Shown here: positions 8,043-17,732 of the stretch, piece after piece
Position numbering within the stretch: the stretch's first letter is position 1
Layout: each line of letters starts with the position of its first letter
NCBI RefSeq assembly: GCF_009725165.1
Contig: NZ_WNZW01000004.1
Coordinates: forward strand, 1 to 64,000
From: Paenibacillus woosongensis
GTDB taxonomy: Bacteria > Bacillota > Bacilli > Paenibacillales > Paenibacillaceae
Direction of reading: 5' to 3'
Length of the DNA: 64,000 nt
Notes under the pieces: model-generated
The model's database searches: none
What the model was told of the DNA's origin: nothing
Seen by the model: only the letters and a program-made list of their open reading frames with translations
Made by a program: the position numbers and the translations under genes

Positions 8043-8885
8043 ATGAGCAGTACCATGCTTAGTATAAGAAAAATAAGATCGTCAATTTTTTGGGCAATTT
8101 TGATTGGTTATGGTATCGTTACGATATATCCTTTCTTTTGGCTGATTATTAGCGCATTCAAGACGAATGAAGACTTTTACAGCCGCCCGTTCGGCCTGCC
8201 GATGAATTGGCAGTGGGAGAATTTCACCCGGGCCTGGGAGAGCGCCAAACTAGGAACGGCATTCATGAACTCTTTAATCGTATCGCTGGGTTCGCTGGCC
8301 GTTACATTGTTCATTGCAGCGCTGGCCTCCTTCGTATTGGCCCGGTTCCAATTTCGCATGAAAGGCATGATCATGGCCTTCTTTGTGGTCGGGATGCTGA
8401 TTCCGATTCATAGCACGCTGGTTCCGCTATTTATTCTAATGAAGCAAATCAAATTGCTGAATACGTATTGGGCGCTGATTTTGCCATACACGGCATTTGC
8501 GCTGCCGACGGCGATCTTTGTGCTGTCCGCTTACTTGATGTCGATACCGAAAGATATTGAGGAGGCTTCTTTCATAGACGGGACCGGGGTATGGGGGCTG
8601 TTCCTCAAAGTTATTCTGCCGATGTCTTTGCCGGCTCTGTCTACGGTTACCATATTGAGCTTCCTGCATTCATGGAATGATTTCTCTTTTGCTCTCGTGT
8701 TCATTAGCAAGACGAGTCTGAAAACTCTCCCGCTAGGCATCGCGAATTTTGCCGACGGCTACCAGACCGACTACGGGCTGACGCTGGCGGGAATGACTAT
8801 ATCGGTAATTCCAACGGTAATTATGTATTTGATTTTCCAGGAGCAAGTAATGAAAGGTATGACGGCGGGAGCTGTCAAAGGATAG
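8043..8885 (+). CDS. Sugar ABC transporter permease (MalG/UgpE type)
   Basis: A 280-residue partner permease with six membrane helices, the N-terminal phrase IYPFFWLIISAFKTNEDF and the EAA loop IEEASFIDGTGVWGLFLKVI near residue 173. The ATG at 8043 follows GGAGGGGGAG. It lies 15 bases after the first permease and is co-transcribed with it. Confidence 0.92.
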   Translation: MSSTMLSIRKIRSSIFWAILIGYGIVTIYPFFWLIISAFKTNEDFYSRPFGLPMNWQWENFTRAWESAKLGTAFMNSLIVSLGSLAVTLFIAALASFVLARFQFRMKGMIMAFFVVGMLIPIHSTLVPLFILMKQIKLLNTYWALILPYTAFALPTAIFVLSAYLMSIPKDIEEASFIDGTGVWGLFLKVILPMSLPALSTVTILSFLHSWNDFSFALVFISKTSLKTLPLGIANFADGYQTDYGLTLAGMTISVIPTVIMYLIFQEQVMKGMTAGAVKG

Positions 8886-8921
8886 ATTGGAAGAAAATTT
8901 TAGGATGAACTGACTGACAAC

Positions 8922-10709
8922 ATGGGACGGTGGATGGGAATGTCTTTACGGCGAAAACTTTCAATGATGATGTTGGTTTCCATCCTGATCCCTTTGCTGT
9001 TTTTAGGTTCTTTTGCGTTTATTACCTCATCCCGTGTTACGGAGGAGAAGACGAAGCTGTCAGGCATCGAAACCTTAAGGCAGATGGACGGGAATCTCAG
9101 ATTCATTATTCAGGACGTAGAGAATATATCGCTATTCCTGATCAGCCAAGGCGATGTGCAGCAATACTTGAGCTCGGCAAGCGAAGATGAGAAGGTGAGG
9201 TCGCGCATCGTGGGGATGATGATGAACCTGGCCAGCTCCAAAAAATATATCACCGATATTTCGATTGTATCGCGGAAATTTCCAACCGCGATGTCGACGG
9301 CGACGTTATATGATTCCAGCCTGCCGCAGCAGGTCGATATTCGGAAGGTAACGGATAAGATGTGGACGGGCGTGTACCAAGTCAAAGACTATTCGGGCCT
9401 CAAAAATGTCATCACGTTTATCCGTCCGCTGCGCAGCACCCATCACTATGGCGATCTCGGCTGGCTGGCGATCAGCATCGACGAGAAGGCGATATCCCAA
9501 TATTGGTCGCAGCCCAAGCTGGGCGAAGGACGGGGGCAGGTCGCGCTCGTCAATGAAGAGGGGCTTATTTTGTCGGCGACCGAGAAGGATTGGCTGGCAA
9601 AGCCGCTTGAGGAGCTGTATCCTGGCTTGACTCGCGAATTCAGCGCGAACCTGTACGGGAGTATGACGTATGGCGAAGGGGCAAACAAGCAGACGATGCT
9701 GCATTTTCGCGAGCCAAGCGTCGGCTGGATGCTGATCGGTATGATTCCGTATGACCAGTACAGCGCGCAGAACCGCTACATCTTGCAGCTGACAATTGCG
9801 GCTGTAGCACTTGCGGCCATGATCAGCGTCGGGCTAATCCTGTTTGTCGCGCAGCGCGTGACGAACCCGCTGCGGCTATTGACCCGTTTGCTGGCCAAGA
9901 TCGATCCGGATGCCCCGCTTCCGCTGTTTCCGACGAATTCGAGCGACGAAATTGGCAAGCTCGGGGAGAGCTATAACATGCTAGGCAGGCATATCGAGAA
10001 GCTGAAGGCCGAGCTGATCCGCAACGAGGCAAGGAAGAAGGAGGCGGATATCCTGGCGCTGCAGGCCCAGATTAATCCCCATTTCCTCTACAATACCTTA
10101 TCCTCGGTACACTGGATTGCACTCATGGCCGATGAGAAACGCATTGCGGATATGGTGGAGGCGCTGAGCGACTTTTTACGGATCAGCCTTAACCAAGGCA
10201 AAGAATTTTATCCCGTGCGGCAGGAAATTGCTCATATTCAGAACTACGCCCAGGTACAGGCGATCCGATTCCCTGACAAGTTCAATATCGATTTCATCAT
10301 CGATGAAAATTTACAGGATAAATATATGCTTAAACTGCTGCTGCAGCCTCTGGTGGAGAACGCATTGATACATGGCATCCAGAAAAAAGAGGGGGGCGGC
10401 ACGATCACCGTTTATCTGGAGCAAAAGGGCGGAATGATGTGCTTCCTGGTATTGGATGACGGCATCGGCATGACCGAAGAGCGACTTGCCGCCGTAAGGG
10501 CCAATCTGCTGCCGAATGCGAATCGAGAGCAGAAGGAGCTGCATGGTTCTACGTCTGTAAGCTACGGACTTCGCAACGTGAATGAACGGCTGATTCTGCA
10601 TTACGGTCTGGATGCGGGGATTGAGATCGAGAGCAGGCTGCATGCCGGAACGAGGGTATCCTTTTCTATTCCGATTCTGGAGGAACGCGATGAGAATCAT
10701 GATAGTTGA
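8922..10709 (+). CDS. YesM-type sensor histidine kinase
   Basis: A 595-residue membrane kinase. There is a membrane helix at about 15-35 (MMLVSILIPLLFLGSFAFI), an extracellular sensor (about 36-285), a second helix at about 290-312 and a HAMP linker. The His_kinase motif follows with QAQINPHFLYNTLSSVHWI (about 383-401, phosphorylated His in NPHF), then an ATPase domain with LVENALIHG and DDGIGM. YesM-type kinases usually sense sugar through the binding protein and act on an AraC-type response regulator, which is encoded next with a 20-base overlap. Expected output is induction of this operon. Confidence 0.93.
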   Translation: MGRWMGMSLRRKLSMMMLVSILIPLLFLGSFAFITSSRVTEEKTKLSGIETLRQMDGNLRFIIQDVENISLFLISQGDVQQYLSSASEDEKVRSRIVGMMMNLASSKKYITDISIVSRKFPTAMSTATLYDSSLPQQVDIRKVTDKMWTGVYQVKDYSGLKNVITFIRPLRSTHHYGDLGWLAISIDEKAISQYWSQPKLGEGRGQVALVNEEGLILSATEKDWLAKPLEELYPGLTREFSANLYGSMTYGEGANKQTMLHFREPSVGWMLIGMIPYDQYSAQNRYILQLTIAAVALAAMISVGLILFVAQRVTNPLRLLTRLLAKIDPDAPLPLFPTNSSDEIGKLGESYNMLGRHIEKLKAELIRNEARKKEADILALQAQINPHFLYNTLSSVHWIALMADEKRIADMVEALSDFLRISLNQGKEFYPVRQEIAHIQNYAQVQAIRFPDKFNIDFIIDENLQDKYMLKLLLQPLVENALIHGIQKKEGGGTITVYLEQKGGMMCFLVLDDGIGMTEERLAAVRANLLPNANREQKELHGSTSVSYGLRNVNERLILHYGLDAGIEIESRLHAGTRVSFSIPILEERDENHDS

Positions 10710-12270
10710 TGATGAAGTGATCATAAGAACCGGGCTTGCCAAGGTAATAAGATGGCAGGAGATCGGCATTGATTTGCTGCCGCCGGCGGCATCGGCGGAA
10801 GAGGCGCTAGAGCGCATACCGCAGGAACGGCCGCATATTCTGCTTACCGATATCCGCATGTCAGGCATGAGCGGCCTCGAACTTGCGGAGGAGGCGAGAA
10901 GAATCAACCCGGATATCGAAGTGATCATCCTGTCCGGGCATGACGATTTTGCTTATACCCAGCAGGCGATTCGTCAGGATGTTTGCGACTATTTATTAAA
11001 GACGAGCAGACCCGAGGAAATCATTAAGACGGTGCTGAAGGCGAAACGGCGTGTACAGGAGCGCTGGGCAGCGGAAAGCCAAAATTATCATTACAAAAAG
11101 GAAGAGGTCAGCCGATCCTTCGGGATGTGGGTCGTTGACGGGGATACGCAGGAAAGCAGAGGCATGCAACCAGTCCCGCTATTCTTGCCGGCTTCGATAG
11201 ATGAACAGCAGATCGGCGGCTGGAAGAAGCAGGTGCTGATCATTGCCGCCGACGGCTGGAACGATTCGCGTTCGGAGAGCCTGCTGCTGTTCGCTGTGGA
11301 GAATATGCTATGCGATCTGCTGACTTGTACGACGATAGTCCAGAAGAAAAGAATCGTGGCCGCCATTTACCTCAATCCGCGCCATAAAGACGAGGAGGCT
11401 CAATATCGTCAGGTCATTCGCCATATTGAATCGATGATGAAGTGTACGCTTTTCGTGGCTGCCGGCGAGCAGGTATTCGAGCTGGAGAAGCTGCATGAGT
11501 CCTATTTGACTGCCGACGAGGCTTTCGGCTATCAAATGATTATCGATAGCAAGATGTGCAGCTACGAGGAGATCAAGCGGCGCAAGGGCGGCAAAACCGT
11601 GTGCACATACGAGGAAGAAATCGAGCTGTCGGCGATACTGCTTGAAGGCGATCCCGTAGCCTTGAAAAGCTGGGTGCGGCGATTCATCAAGGAGCAGCGC
11701 CAGGATCCGCAGGCTACATTGGAATCGCTGTCTGCATGCCTGCATTCGGTAGCGATCGCTGCGCATCGCTGGCTTGAGCGGGTGCTTACGGCTATCGGCA
11801 GGGAGAAGCTGCTGGACGGGACCCCTGCACCATTCCAATGGAGACGCGACGATGTCATGATTCCTCAGGATGCGCTGTTCCAGCATTTGTATACGATTAT
11901 GAAAATCTATCATACTCAGCATGCAGAAGGGCAGACGGCTCATGTTCATAAGGCGATGGCTTTTATCGAGGAGCAGCTTGAGCATGATGTCAGCCTGCAG
12001 CAGGTGGCAAAGCATGTCCATCTGCACCCGAATCATTTGAGCGAGGTGTTTAAAAAATCAACGGGGATGACCTTCGGCGATTTCGTCATCCGCAAGAAAA
12101 TGAGCCGGGCGATGGAAATTTTAGCTGTATCCCCGGCCAAGGTAAGCGAAGTTGCCTCTCAGGTCGGGTATGAGGACGTGAAGTATTTCAGTAAAATTTT
12201 CAAAAAATATACGGGGAAAACCCCAAGCGAATTCCGCGATGAACCAACGCTGGAATTGAAGCCGCAGTGA
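10690..12270 (+). CDS. AraC-type response regulator (YesN type)
   Basis: A 526-residue regulator. An N-terminal receiver domain (MRIMIVDDE; phosphorylated Asp in LLTDIRM near residue 55; Lys in LLKTSRP near 104) is followed by a long helical linker and a C-terminal AraC double helix-turn-helix (about 420-520, ending PSEFRDE). The start at 10690 is supported by GGAGG 7 bases upstream and by the receiver motif beginning at residue 1; it overlaps the kinase gene. It likely activates the 5.7-14.9 kb operon. Confidence 0.93.
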   Translation: MRIMIVDDEVIIRTGLAKVIRWQEIGIDLLPPAASAEEALERIPQERPHILLTDIRMSGMSGLELAEEARRINPDIEVIILSGHDDFAYTQQAIRQDVCDYLLKTSRPEEIIKTVLKAKRRVQERWAAESQNYHYKKEEVSRSFGMWVVDGDTQESRGMQPVPLFLPASIDEQQIGGWKKQVLIIAADGWNDSRSESLLLFAVENMLCDLLTCTTIVQKKRIVAAIYLNPRHKDEEAQYRQVIRHIESMMKCTLFVAAGEQVFELEKLHESYLTADEAFGYQMIIDSKMCSYEEIKRRKGGKTVCTYEEEIELSAILLEGDPVALKSWVRRFIKEQRQDPQATLESLSACLHSVAIAAHRWLERVLTAIGREKLLDGTPAPFQWRRDDVMIPQDALFQHLYTIMKIYHTQHAEGQTAHVHKAMAFIEEQLEHDVSLQQVAKHVHLHPNHLSEVFKKSTGMTFGDFVIRKKMSRAMEILAVSPAKVSEVASQVGYEDVKYFSKIFKKYTGKTPSEFRDEPTLELKPQ

Positions 12271-12314
12271 AGAACAGGACATGAGCGATATTTTGCCGGA
12301 AGGGGAGAGGGAGT

Positions 12315-14873
12315 ATGGAGCTTACAGGATTATGGAAACTTCAGCATTATGAGGTCGGCCAAGTGAAACCAATGGAGATCGCTGCGCCGGGCTTGGATGA
12401 TCGTTTCTGGATCACGGCAAAGGTACCGGGCGACGTTCATTCGGCGTTAATCGAACGGAACATCATTGATCATCCGTATTTTGGGCATAACGATGCCAAG
12501 AGCCGCTGGATCGAGCAGAAGGAATGGTGGTATCGTACTCATTTTGATTATACCTGGCCGGAAGGAGAGGACGATCATCAGCTGGAGCTGACGTTTGAAG
12601 GATTGGACACATTCGCGACGATTTATGTCAATGGGCATGAAATCGGGACGACCCGCAATATGCTCATGGCGCACACGTTTGATGTCACTCGCATCGTAAG
12701 GCGCGGCTGGAACTGTATTGCGGTGAAGTTCGATCCGCTCTATATGCACCATAAGGACAAGGAGCAGTTCCAGTGGTCGTCCTATACAAAGGAGCGTCCG
12801 TGGATTCGCAAAGCAGCGATGAATTACGGCTGGGACTGGGGGCCGCGTATGGTTACAGTCGGTATCTGGGGCAAGGTGACGATCGGGCGGAGAGTTCGCG
12901 CCAAAATTGACAGCGTATATGCGAGAACGACTGCGGCTGCTCAGGATAAGGCGACTGTACGGGTTGAAGTTGACGTGAAGGCGTACCGTAAAAAGCAGCT
13001 GTCCTACGACCGCGAACGGGAAGAGCTGCTAAATGGCAGCATGCCCCGGACCGAATGCGAAGTGCGGTTGCTTAGCAAGGATGGCAGGGCTGTCGTCAGT
13101 TCGCGTTTTCCCGTGGAAGGCAAGAGTGCTTCGATAGATTTATTGGTGCCTCAGCCTTGTTACTGGTGGACGCATGATTTGGGCGAGCCATATTTATATG
13201 AGCTGGAAGTGCGGTTATTTGCAGATAGCGTGCAGGTGGATATGTACCGGCAGCCGTTTGGGATCCGCACGATTGAGCTGGAATTGCACAATGAGGCTGG
13301 GGAGCCGTCCTTCGCTTTCCGGCTGAATGGCGTAAAGCTGTTCGCCAAGGGAGCCAACTGGATTCCGGTCGATCATTTTATCGGATCGGCTCCTGATCTG
13401 AGGTACCGTCATTTAATCGAGCTGGCCGTGGAGTGCAATATGAATATGCTTCGCGTATGGGCGGGCGGCATCTATGAGAAGGACGTATTCTATGACGAAT
13501 GCGACCGGCTCGGTGTGCTGGTGTGGCAGGATTTTGCATTTGCAAATGCGCTGTTCCCGGATTTTAACCGGGATTTCATGGACAATGTCCGGGCGGAAGT
13601 TGTCTATAATGTGAAGCGCCTGCGCAATCGGACCTCACTCGCGTTATGGTGCGGCAATAATGAAATCGACTGGCTGTACGACATGAAGTCGTCGGGCGGA
13701 GACATTACTTGCCCGTTCTATGGAGAGAGCATCTACCACGAGCTGATTCCCGAAGTGCTGGAGGAGCTCGATCATAACCGGGCGTACTGGCCGTCTTCTC
13801 CGTTTGGCGGCAATGATGCCAATGATCCGGATATCGGGGACCGTCATAATTGGCAGGTCTGGCACGGCTCTGTATACCCTCGCAAATTCGGGGAAGCGCC
13901 GCTGTTGGATTACAGCGTAGAAGGCGTCACGTTTAAAAATTACAAGAAGGATTTCACTTTGTTCAGCAGCGAGTTCGGCATGCACGCTTCCGCCAACCGG
14001 TACACGCTGGAGAAAAATATCCCGGAAGGCGAGTTCTACTGGGGCAGCGTGGAAATGGCCTATCGAAACAAAGATACGAACCATCAGAAGGGCATTCTGT
14101 TGATGGAGGGATATACCGGCGTTCCGCAGACGATCGAGGAGTACATGAAGTTCTCGATGCTGACGCAAGCCGAGGGATTGAAATATGGCATCGAGCATTA
14201 CCGCCGCAACAAGCACCGCACGAGCGGTTCCTTGGTCTGGCAGCTCAATGACAGCTGGCCGGGTACAAGCTGGTCTGTCATCGACTACGAGCTGCTGCCG
14301 AAGGCATCATATTACTATATGAAGAAATTTTATCACCCGCTGCTGCTGTCGATCGATCATGATCCCGGGCAGCCGCTCCATGTGTGGGCGGTCAATGATA
14401 CGCTGCAGGCTTATGAGGGCAAGGTCATGCTGAAGGTGTTTGATTTTGCGGGGACAGAGGTGTATGCCCGCGAGTTCGCTGTTTCGATTCCGGCCAACGC
14501 GGCTGTTCAGCTCGGCAGCTTGAAGGAGAGCGAGGTGCTCGGCGGCAAGGGAGCGCAGGAGGTTGTAGTGCAGCTGTCCTCCGAGGGTTTTGGAGCTCCA
14601 AGCAACCTATATTACCTGCGCGATCAGAAGGATTTGGACATGCCGGCCGCAGCGCTGGAGGTTCAGGTTGACGAGCAGGAGCAGACGGCAAGCATCACAG
14701 CGCACAATCATTTGGCAAGGATGGTCCTTATCGACGTGCCGCAAGGGCATTTGTCGTTTAGCGACAATTTCTTCGATCTGCTGCCGGGTGAGACGAGGAC
14801 GGTTCACATTCGGCATCTTGACGGTGACAGGGTAAGCTTGGACAAGCTGCAGGTTAGCGCGCTGAATGTTTGA
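12315..14873 (+). CDS. Beta-mannosidase, glycoside hydrolase family 2
   Basis: An 852-residue cytoplasmic GH2 enzyme without signal peptide. The N-terminal sugar-binding domain contains FEGLDTFATIYVNG; the TIM barrel contains GANWIPVDHFIG and RVWAGGIYEKDVFYDECD. WCGNNEIDW (about 445-453) carries the acid/base Glu and FSSEFGMHA (about 551-559) the nucleophile Glu. The sequence resembles GH2 beta-mannosidases (EC 3.2.1.25) more than beta-galactosidases. It would cleave imported beta-mannosides. GGGGAGAGGGAGT precedes the ATG. It is the last gene of the operon, followed by a terminator. Confidence 0.92.
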   Translation: MELTGLWKLQHYEVGQVKPMEIAAPGLDDRFWITAKVPGDVHSALIERNIIDHPYFGHNDAKSRWIEQKEWWYRTHFDYTWPEGEDDHQLELTFEGLDTFATIYVNGHEIGTTRNMLMAHTFDVTRIVRRGWNCIAVKFDPLYMHHKDKEQFQWSSYTKERPWIRKAAMNYGWDWGPRMVTVGIWGKVTIGRRVRAKIDSVYARTTAAAQDKATVRVEVDVKAYRKKQLSYDREREELLNGSMPRTECEVRLLSKDGRAVVSSRFPVEGKSASIDLLVPQPCYWWTHDLGEPYLYELEVRLFADSVQVDMYRQPFGIRTIELELHNEAGEPSFAFRLNGVKLFAKGANWIPVDHFIGSAPDLRYRHLIELAVECNMNMLRVWAGGIYEKDVFYDECDRLGVLVWQDFAFANALFPDFNRDFMDNVRAEVVYNVKRLRNRTSLALWCGNNEIDWLYDMKSSGGDITCPFYGESIYHELIPEVLEELDHNRAYWPSSPFGGNDANDPDIGDRHNWQVWHGSVYPRKFGEAPLLDYSVEGVTFKNYKKDFTLFSSEFGMHASANRYTLEKNIPEGEFYWGSVEMAYRNKDTNHQKGILLMEGYTGVPQTIEEYMKFSMLTQAEGLKYGIEHYRRNKHRTSGSLVWQLNDSWPGTSWSVIDYELLPKASYYYMKKFYHPLLLSIDHDPGQPLHVWAVNDTLQAYEGKVMLKVFDFAGTEVYAREFAVSIPANAAVQLGSLKESEVLGGKGAQEVVVQLSSEGFGAPSNLYYLRDQKDLDMPAAALEVQVDEQEQTASITAHNHLARMVLIDVPQGHLSFSDNFFDLLPGETRTVHIRHLDGDRVSLDKLQVSALNV

Positions 14874-14941
14874 GCAGCAAGGCTGAACGGGCAGCATGCC
14901 GATAATTTGACATAGTTGGGGCCGGTATATGCCTCAAATGA

Positions 14942-14975
14942 AGAGACCGGGAGTCGATCCTGGTCTCTTTTTATT
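14942..14975 (+). terminator. Rho-independent terminator after beta-mannosidase
   Basis: AGAGACCGGGA and CCTGGTCTCT form a stem around GTCGAT, followed by TTTTTATTT. It ends the operon that begins at 5766. Confidence 0.88.
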
Positions 14976-15155
14976 TAGGATTGGACAGCCGACCTATAAA
15001 CGGACAGAGATTCCGCTAAGGTTTGTCGAATTATAGCGATTATTAGCGAAAATTAATCTTTTATTTCTAAATTATATGGTATGCTTACATCAATCAAGGG
15101 TAGGGTATTGCATTGCTCGGGGCGTCAATTCTGTCAATCCAGCGAGGGATGTTCG

Positions 15156-16238
15156 ATGTTTGAGAGTTTGTTCAACAATTTTACGACTCTAACAACCTTT
15201 TTATTTTTCGGAAATATGATTCGAACCAAATATTTACTGAACAGCAGTCTGGAGGAAAGAAGCAAACGCATAGTGCTGGGAGTTGCTTTAGGTTTGTTTG
15301 GCGTAGTGCTCATGTATTTTACCTTTCCGATTACGGATAATGTGTTCGCTGACTTCCGCCAGCTTCCGATACTGATTTCGGTTTATCTGGGCGGTATGAC
15401 CTCGGGAGGGATTGCGACGCTGATCATTTCGGTTTATCGGATGTTTTTGCTCCATGGAGTCGATCATGTATCGATTTTCGGGGGTGGGTTAAATGCGATT
15501 GTTACGCTGCTCTTCGCGCTCCTGCTGCTGCGCATCCCTAGACTCTCATTTAGCAGATGGCTCACCGCGCTTGCTCTATGTATCATTGCTTCTGACCTCG
15601 TTTATTATTGTACGCTGGAAGGAAGTGACCGCAGGGAAGCGATAGTCATGTTCAGCATCGTATTTGTCTTTGGCGGGCTTTTCACTTTTTTCATGCTGCG
15701 ATATATGAAGCAATCAGGAGACTCCCTTCGTACCATGCGCGAGGCGGCTTACCGGGATTTTCTCACGGGATTGTATAATGCCCGAGCCTTTGAAATATTG
15801 CTGCAGCAAAAAATAGAATCCTTCAGCCGGTATAGCATTCCCTTTACCCTGCTTTTGGTAGATATCGATCATTTCAAACAGGTGAATGATACATACGGGC
15901 ATGCAGCTGGCGATGCGGTATTGTCCCAGTTTGCCGATCTGCTGCGTGATACGTTTCGTCCCGACGATAAGATCGCCCGCAAAGGCGGGGAGGAGTTCGT
16001 CGTTCTCGTCGATCACTGTAACAGGGACGAGATCGCAAAGATTGCCGAGCGTTTGCGAAGCAACGTGGAGGAACAGCCGTTTTTGCTGCCGCAAGGATTA
16101 ATTATTCATTTGACGATTTCCGCAGGCAGCGCGACATATCCTGACATCGGGGAGGAGCAGCTGCTGGATATGGCGGATCAAGCATTATATAAAGCAAAGG
16201 AATCGGGAAGAAACCAGGTCTGGCGTGCGGAACGCTAG
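15156..16238 (+). CDS. Diguanylate cyclase (5TM sensor plus GGDEF)
   Basis: A 360-residue membrane enzyme making cyclic di-GMP. The N-terminal half (about 15-190) has several membrane helices of the 5TM-5TMR_LYT kind; the C-terminal GGDEF domain starts near AYRDFLTGLYNARAFE. Metal-binding LLLVDIDHFKQVND and the active motif GGEEF are intact. An RPDD I-site lies five residues before GGEEF, so product inhibition is expected. The ATG at 15156 has GAGGG upstream, which fits better than an ATG 25 codons earlier. It stands alone, with no adjacent phosphodiesterase. Confidence 0.9.
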   Translation: MFESLFNNFTTLTTFLFFGNMIRTKYLLNSSLEERSKRIVLGVALGLFGVVLMYFTFPITDNVFADFRQLPILISVYLGGMTSGGIATLIISVYRMFLLHGVDHVSIFGGGLNAIVTLLFALLLLRIPRLSFSRWLTALALCIIASDLVYYCTLEGSDRREAIVMFSIVFVFGGLFTFFMLRYMKQSGDSLRTMREAAYRDFLTGLYNARAFEILLQQKIESFSRYSIPFTLLLVDIDHFKQVNDTYGHAAGDAVLSQFADLLRDTFRPDDKIARKGGEEFVVLVDHCNRDEIAKIAERLRSNVEEQPFLLPQGLIIHLTISAGSATYPDIGEEQLLDMADQALYKAKESGRNQVWRAER

Positions 16239-16386
16239 GCCTTTTTTTGTCGAATACAAAGCTGCTGGGCACTATTAGGCACAACTAAGAATAGCAAATG
16301 TATGATTTATCCGTTTCGTTGGAACAATAACCCGGACTGAGAGGAATGCGTAAAAAGATCTGCAAAGCGAAAGGATATTATTCGAT

Positions 16387-17718
16387 ATGCCAACGAAACG
16401 AACCGAGCAAAGCATGGAAGCATGGTTAGCCGAGCAGTTGACCGGTCTGATGGATTTCGAGGAGAGATCCCTGGGCAATTCCGGCGACATCAAAATGATC
16501 TATTTGAGAAGCCTGACCGATTCAGATACGGTTAAACGCTTCATTGTCGTGCCCAGCTATGAGATGGACATTCAGGAATATGAGAAATACATCTTTTCCT
16601 TTCCAGGATGCGAAAAAGCCAAGGATAAGCAGCAGGTTATGGAGTTTGTTATGAAAGGCTATATTTTCATTCGGATCAAGGACAGCAGTTATTTGTTTGA
16701 CGCGATGAAAATAGAGTTTAGCGGTATTTCCTCCAGCATAACGGAGGCCATCGTCCAAGGACCGAATGATGCCCTGACCGAGAATATTGAAATCAACGTC
16801 AATTTGATTCGCCGCCGCTACCAGTCCAAAGAATTGAGGATCGAGCCGCTAACGATCGGCGATGTGTCCCAAACCACGGTTGTCGTAATGTATGACGATT
16901 CCCGGGTGGATAGGGATGTACTGCAAGAGATGAGGAAGCGGCTCTCTGAAGTATCGGTTGATATTTTGCAATCGGCCGGCGAACTTGAGAAGTATATCAG
17001 CGAGCGGAAGTATCGCATTTTTCCGACAACGATCGTAACGGAAAGGCCCGACCGCGTCGTATTCAATTTATCGGCAGGCAAGGTTGCCGTACTTATGAAC
17101 ACGGTAGGCTATGCAATAATAGCACCAGCCATGTTCAATGACTTCTTCACGGCAATGGATGACAAAATCCAGCTCCCGTTAGTCGGCTGGTTTATGAAGC
17201 TGATCCGTTACATCGGCCTTTTTATCACGGTGACGCTCCCAGCCTTCTATGTTGCTTTTACATCCTATAATCCGGAAATATTAAAAATTCAAATCACGCT
17301 TCTGATCGCGGGCAGCCGAGCTGCCGTACCTTATCCGTCTTTCGTCGAGGTTGTATTGATGCTGCTCATGATGGAGTTTCTCATAGAGGCGAGCTTGAGG
17401 CTTCCAAAGGCGATCGGGCCGACGGCGACGACGGTAGGAGGTCTCATTTTGGGGCAAGCGGCAACGCAGGCCGGTTTGGTCAGTAATATCATGATCATTA
17501 TCGTATCGGCAGTCGCCATCTCCAATTTTGTCATCCCCTTGAATATGATGGCTTTTACTGTGCGTGTACTTAAATATTACCTCATTTTCTTTGCGGCAAC
17601 GTTCGGGCTAATCGGCATCGTGGTGAGTACGGTGGGAATTGTGATGTATTTGTCGGGGATGCGCAGCTTCGGAAAGCCTTACATGGAAATATTTTCAACA
17701 AAACGCCAATCCAGCTAA
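16387..17718 (+). CDS. Spore germinant receptor A subunit (GerA/GerKA family)
   Basis: A 443-residue protein of the GerA family. A large hydrophilic N-terminal part (about 1-230) has typical motifs, EAIVQGPNDALTENIEINVNL (about 119-139) and FPTTIVTERPDRV, followed by about five membrane helices. A subunits sit in the spore inner membrane and help sense germinant. It heads a gerA-gerB-gerC operon. The ligand specificity cannot be predicted. Confidence 0.94.
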   Translation: MPTKRTEQSMEAWLAEQLTGLMDFEERSLGNSGDIKMIYLRSLTDSDTVKRFIVVPSYEMDIQEYEKYIFSFPGCEKAKDKQQVMEFVMKGYIFIRIKDSSYLFDAMKIEFSGISSSITEAIVQGPNDALTENIEINVNLIRRRYQSKELRIEPLTIGDVSQTTVVVMYDDSRVDRDVLQEMRKRLSEVSVDILQSAGELEKYISERKYRIFPTTIVTERPDRVVFNLSAGKVAVLMNTVGYAIIAPAMFNDFFTAMDDKIQLPLVGWFMKLIRYIGLFITVTLPAFYVAFTSYNPEILKIQITLLIAGSRAAVPYPSFVEVVLMLLMMEFLIEASLRLPKAIGPTATTVGGLILGQAATQAGLVSNIMIIIVSAVAISNFVIPLNMMAFTVRVLKYYLIFFAATFGLIGIVVSTVGIVMYLSGMRSFGKPYMEIFSTKRQSS

Positions 17719-17732
17719 GGGAGACAAGCAGA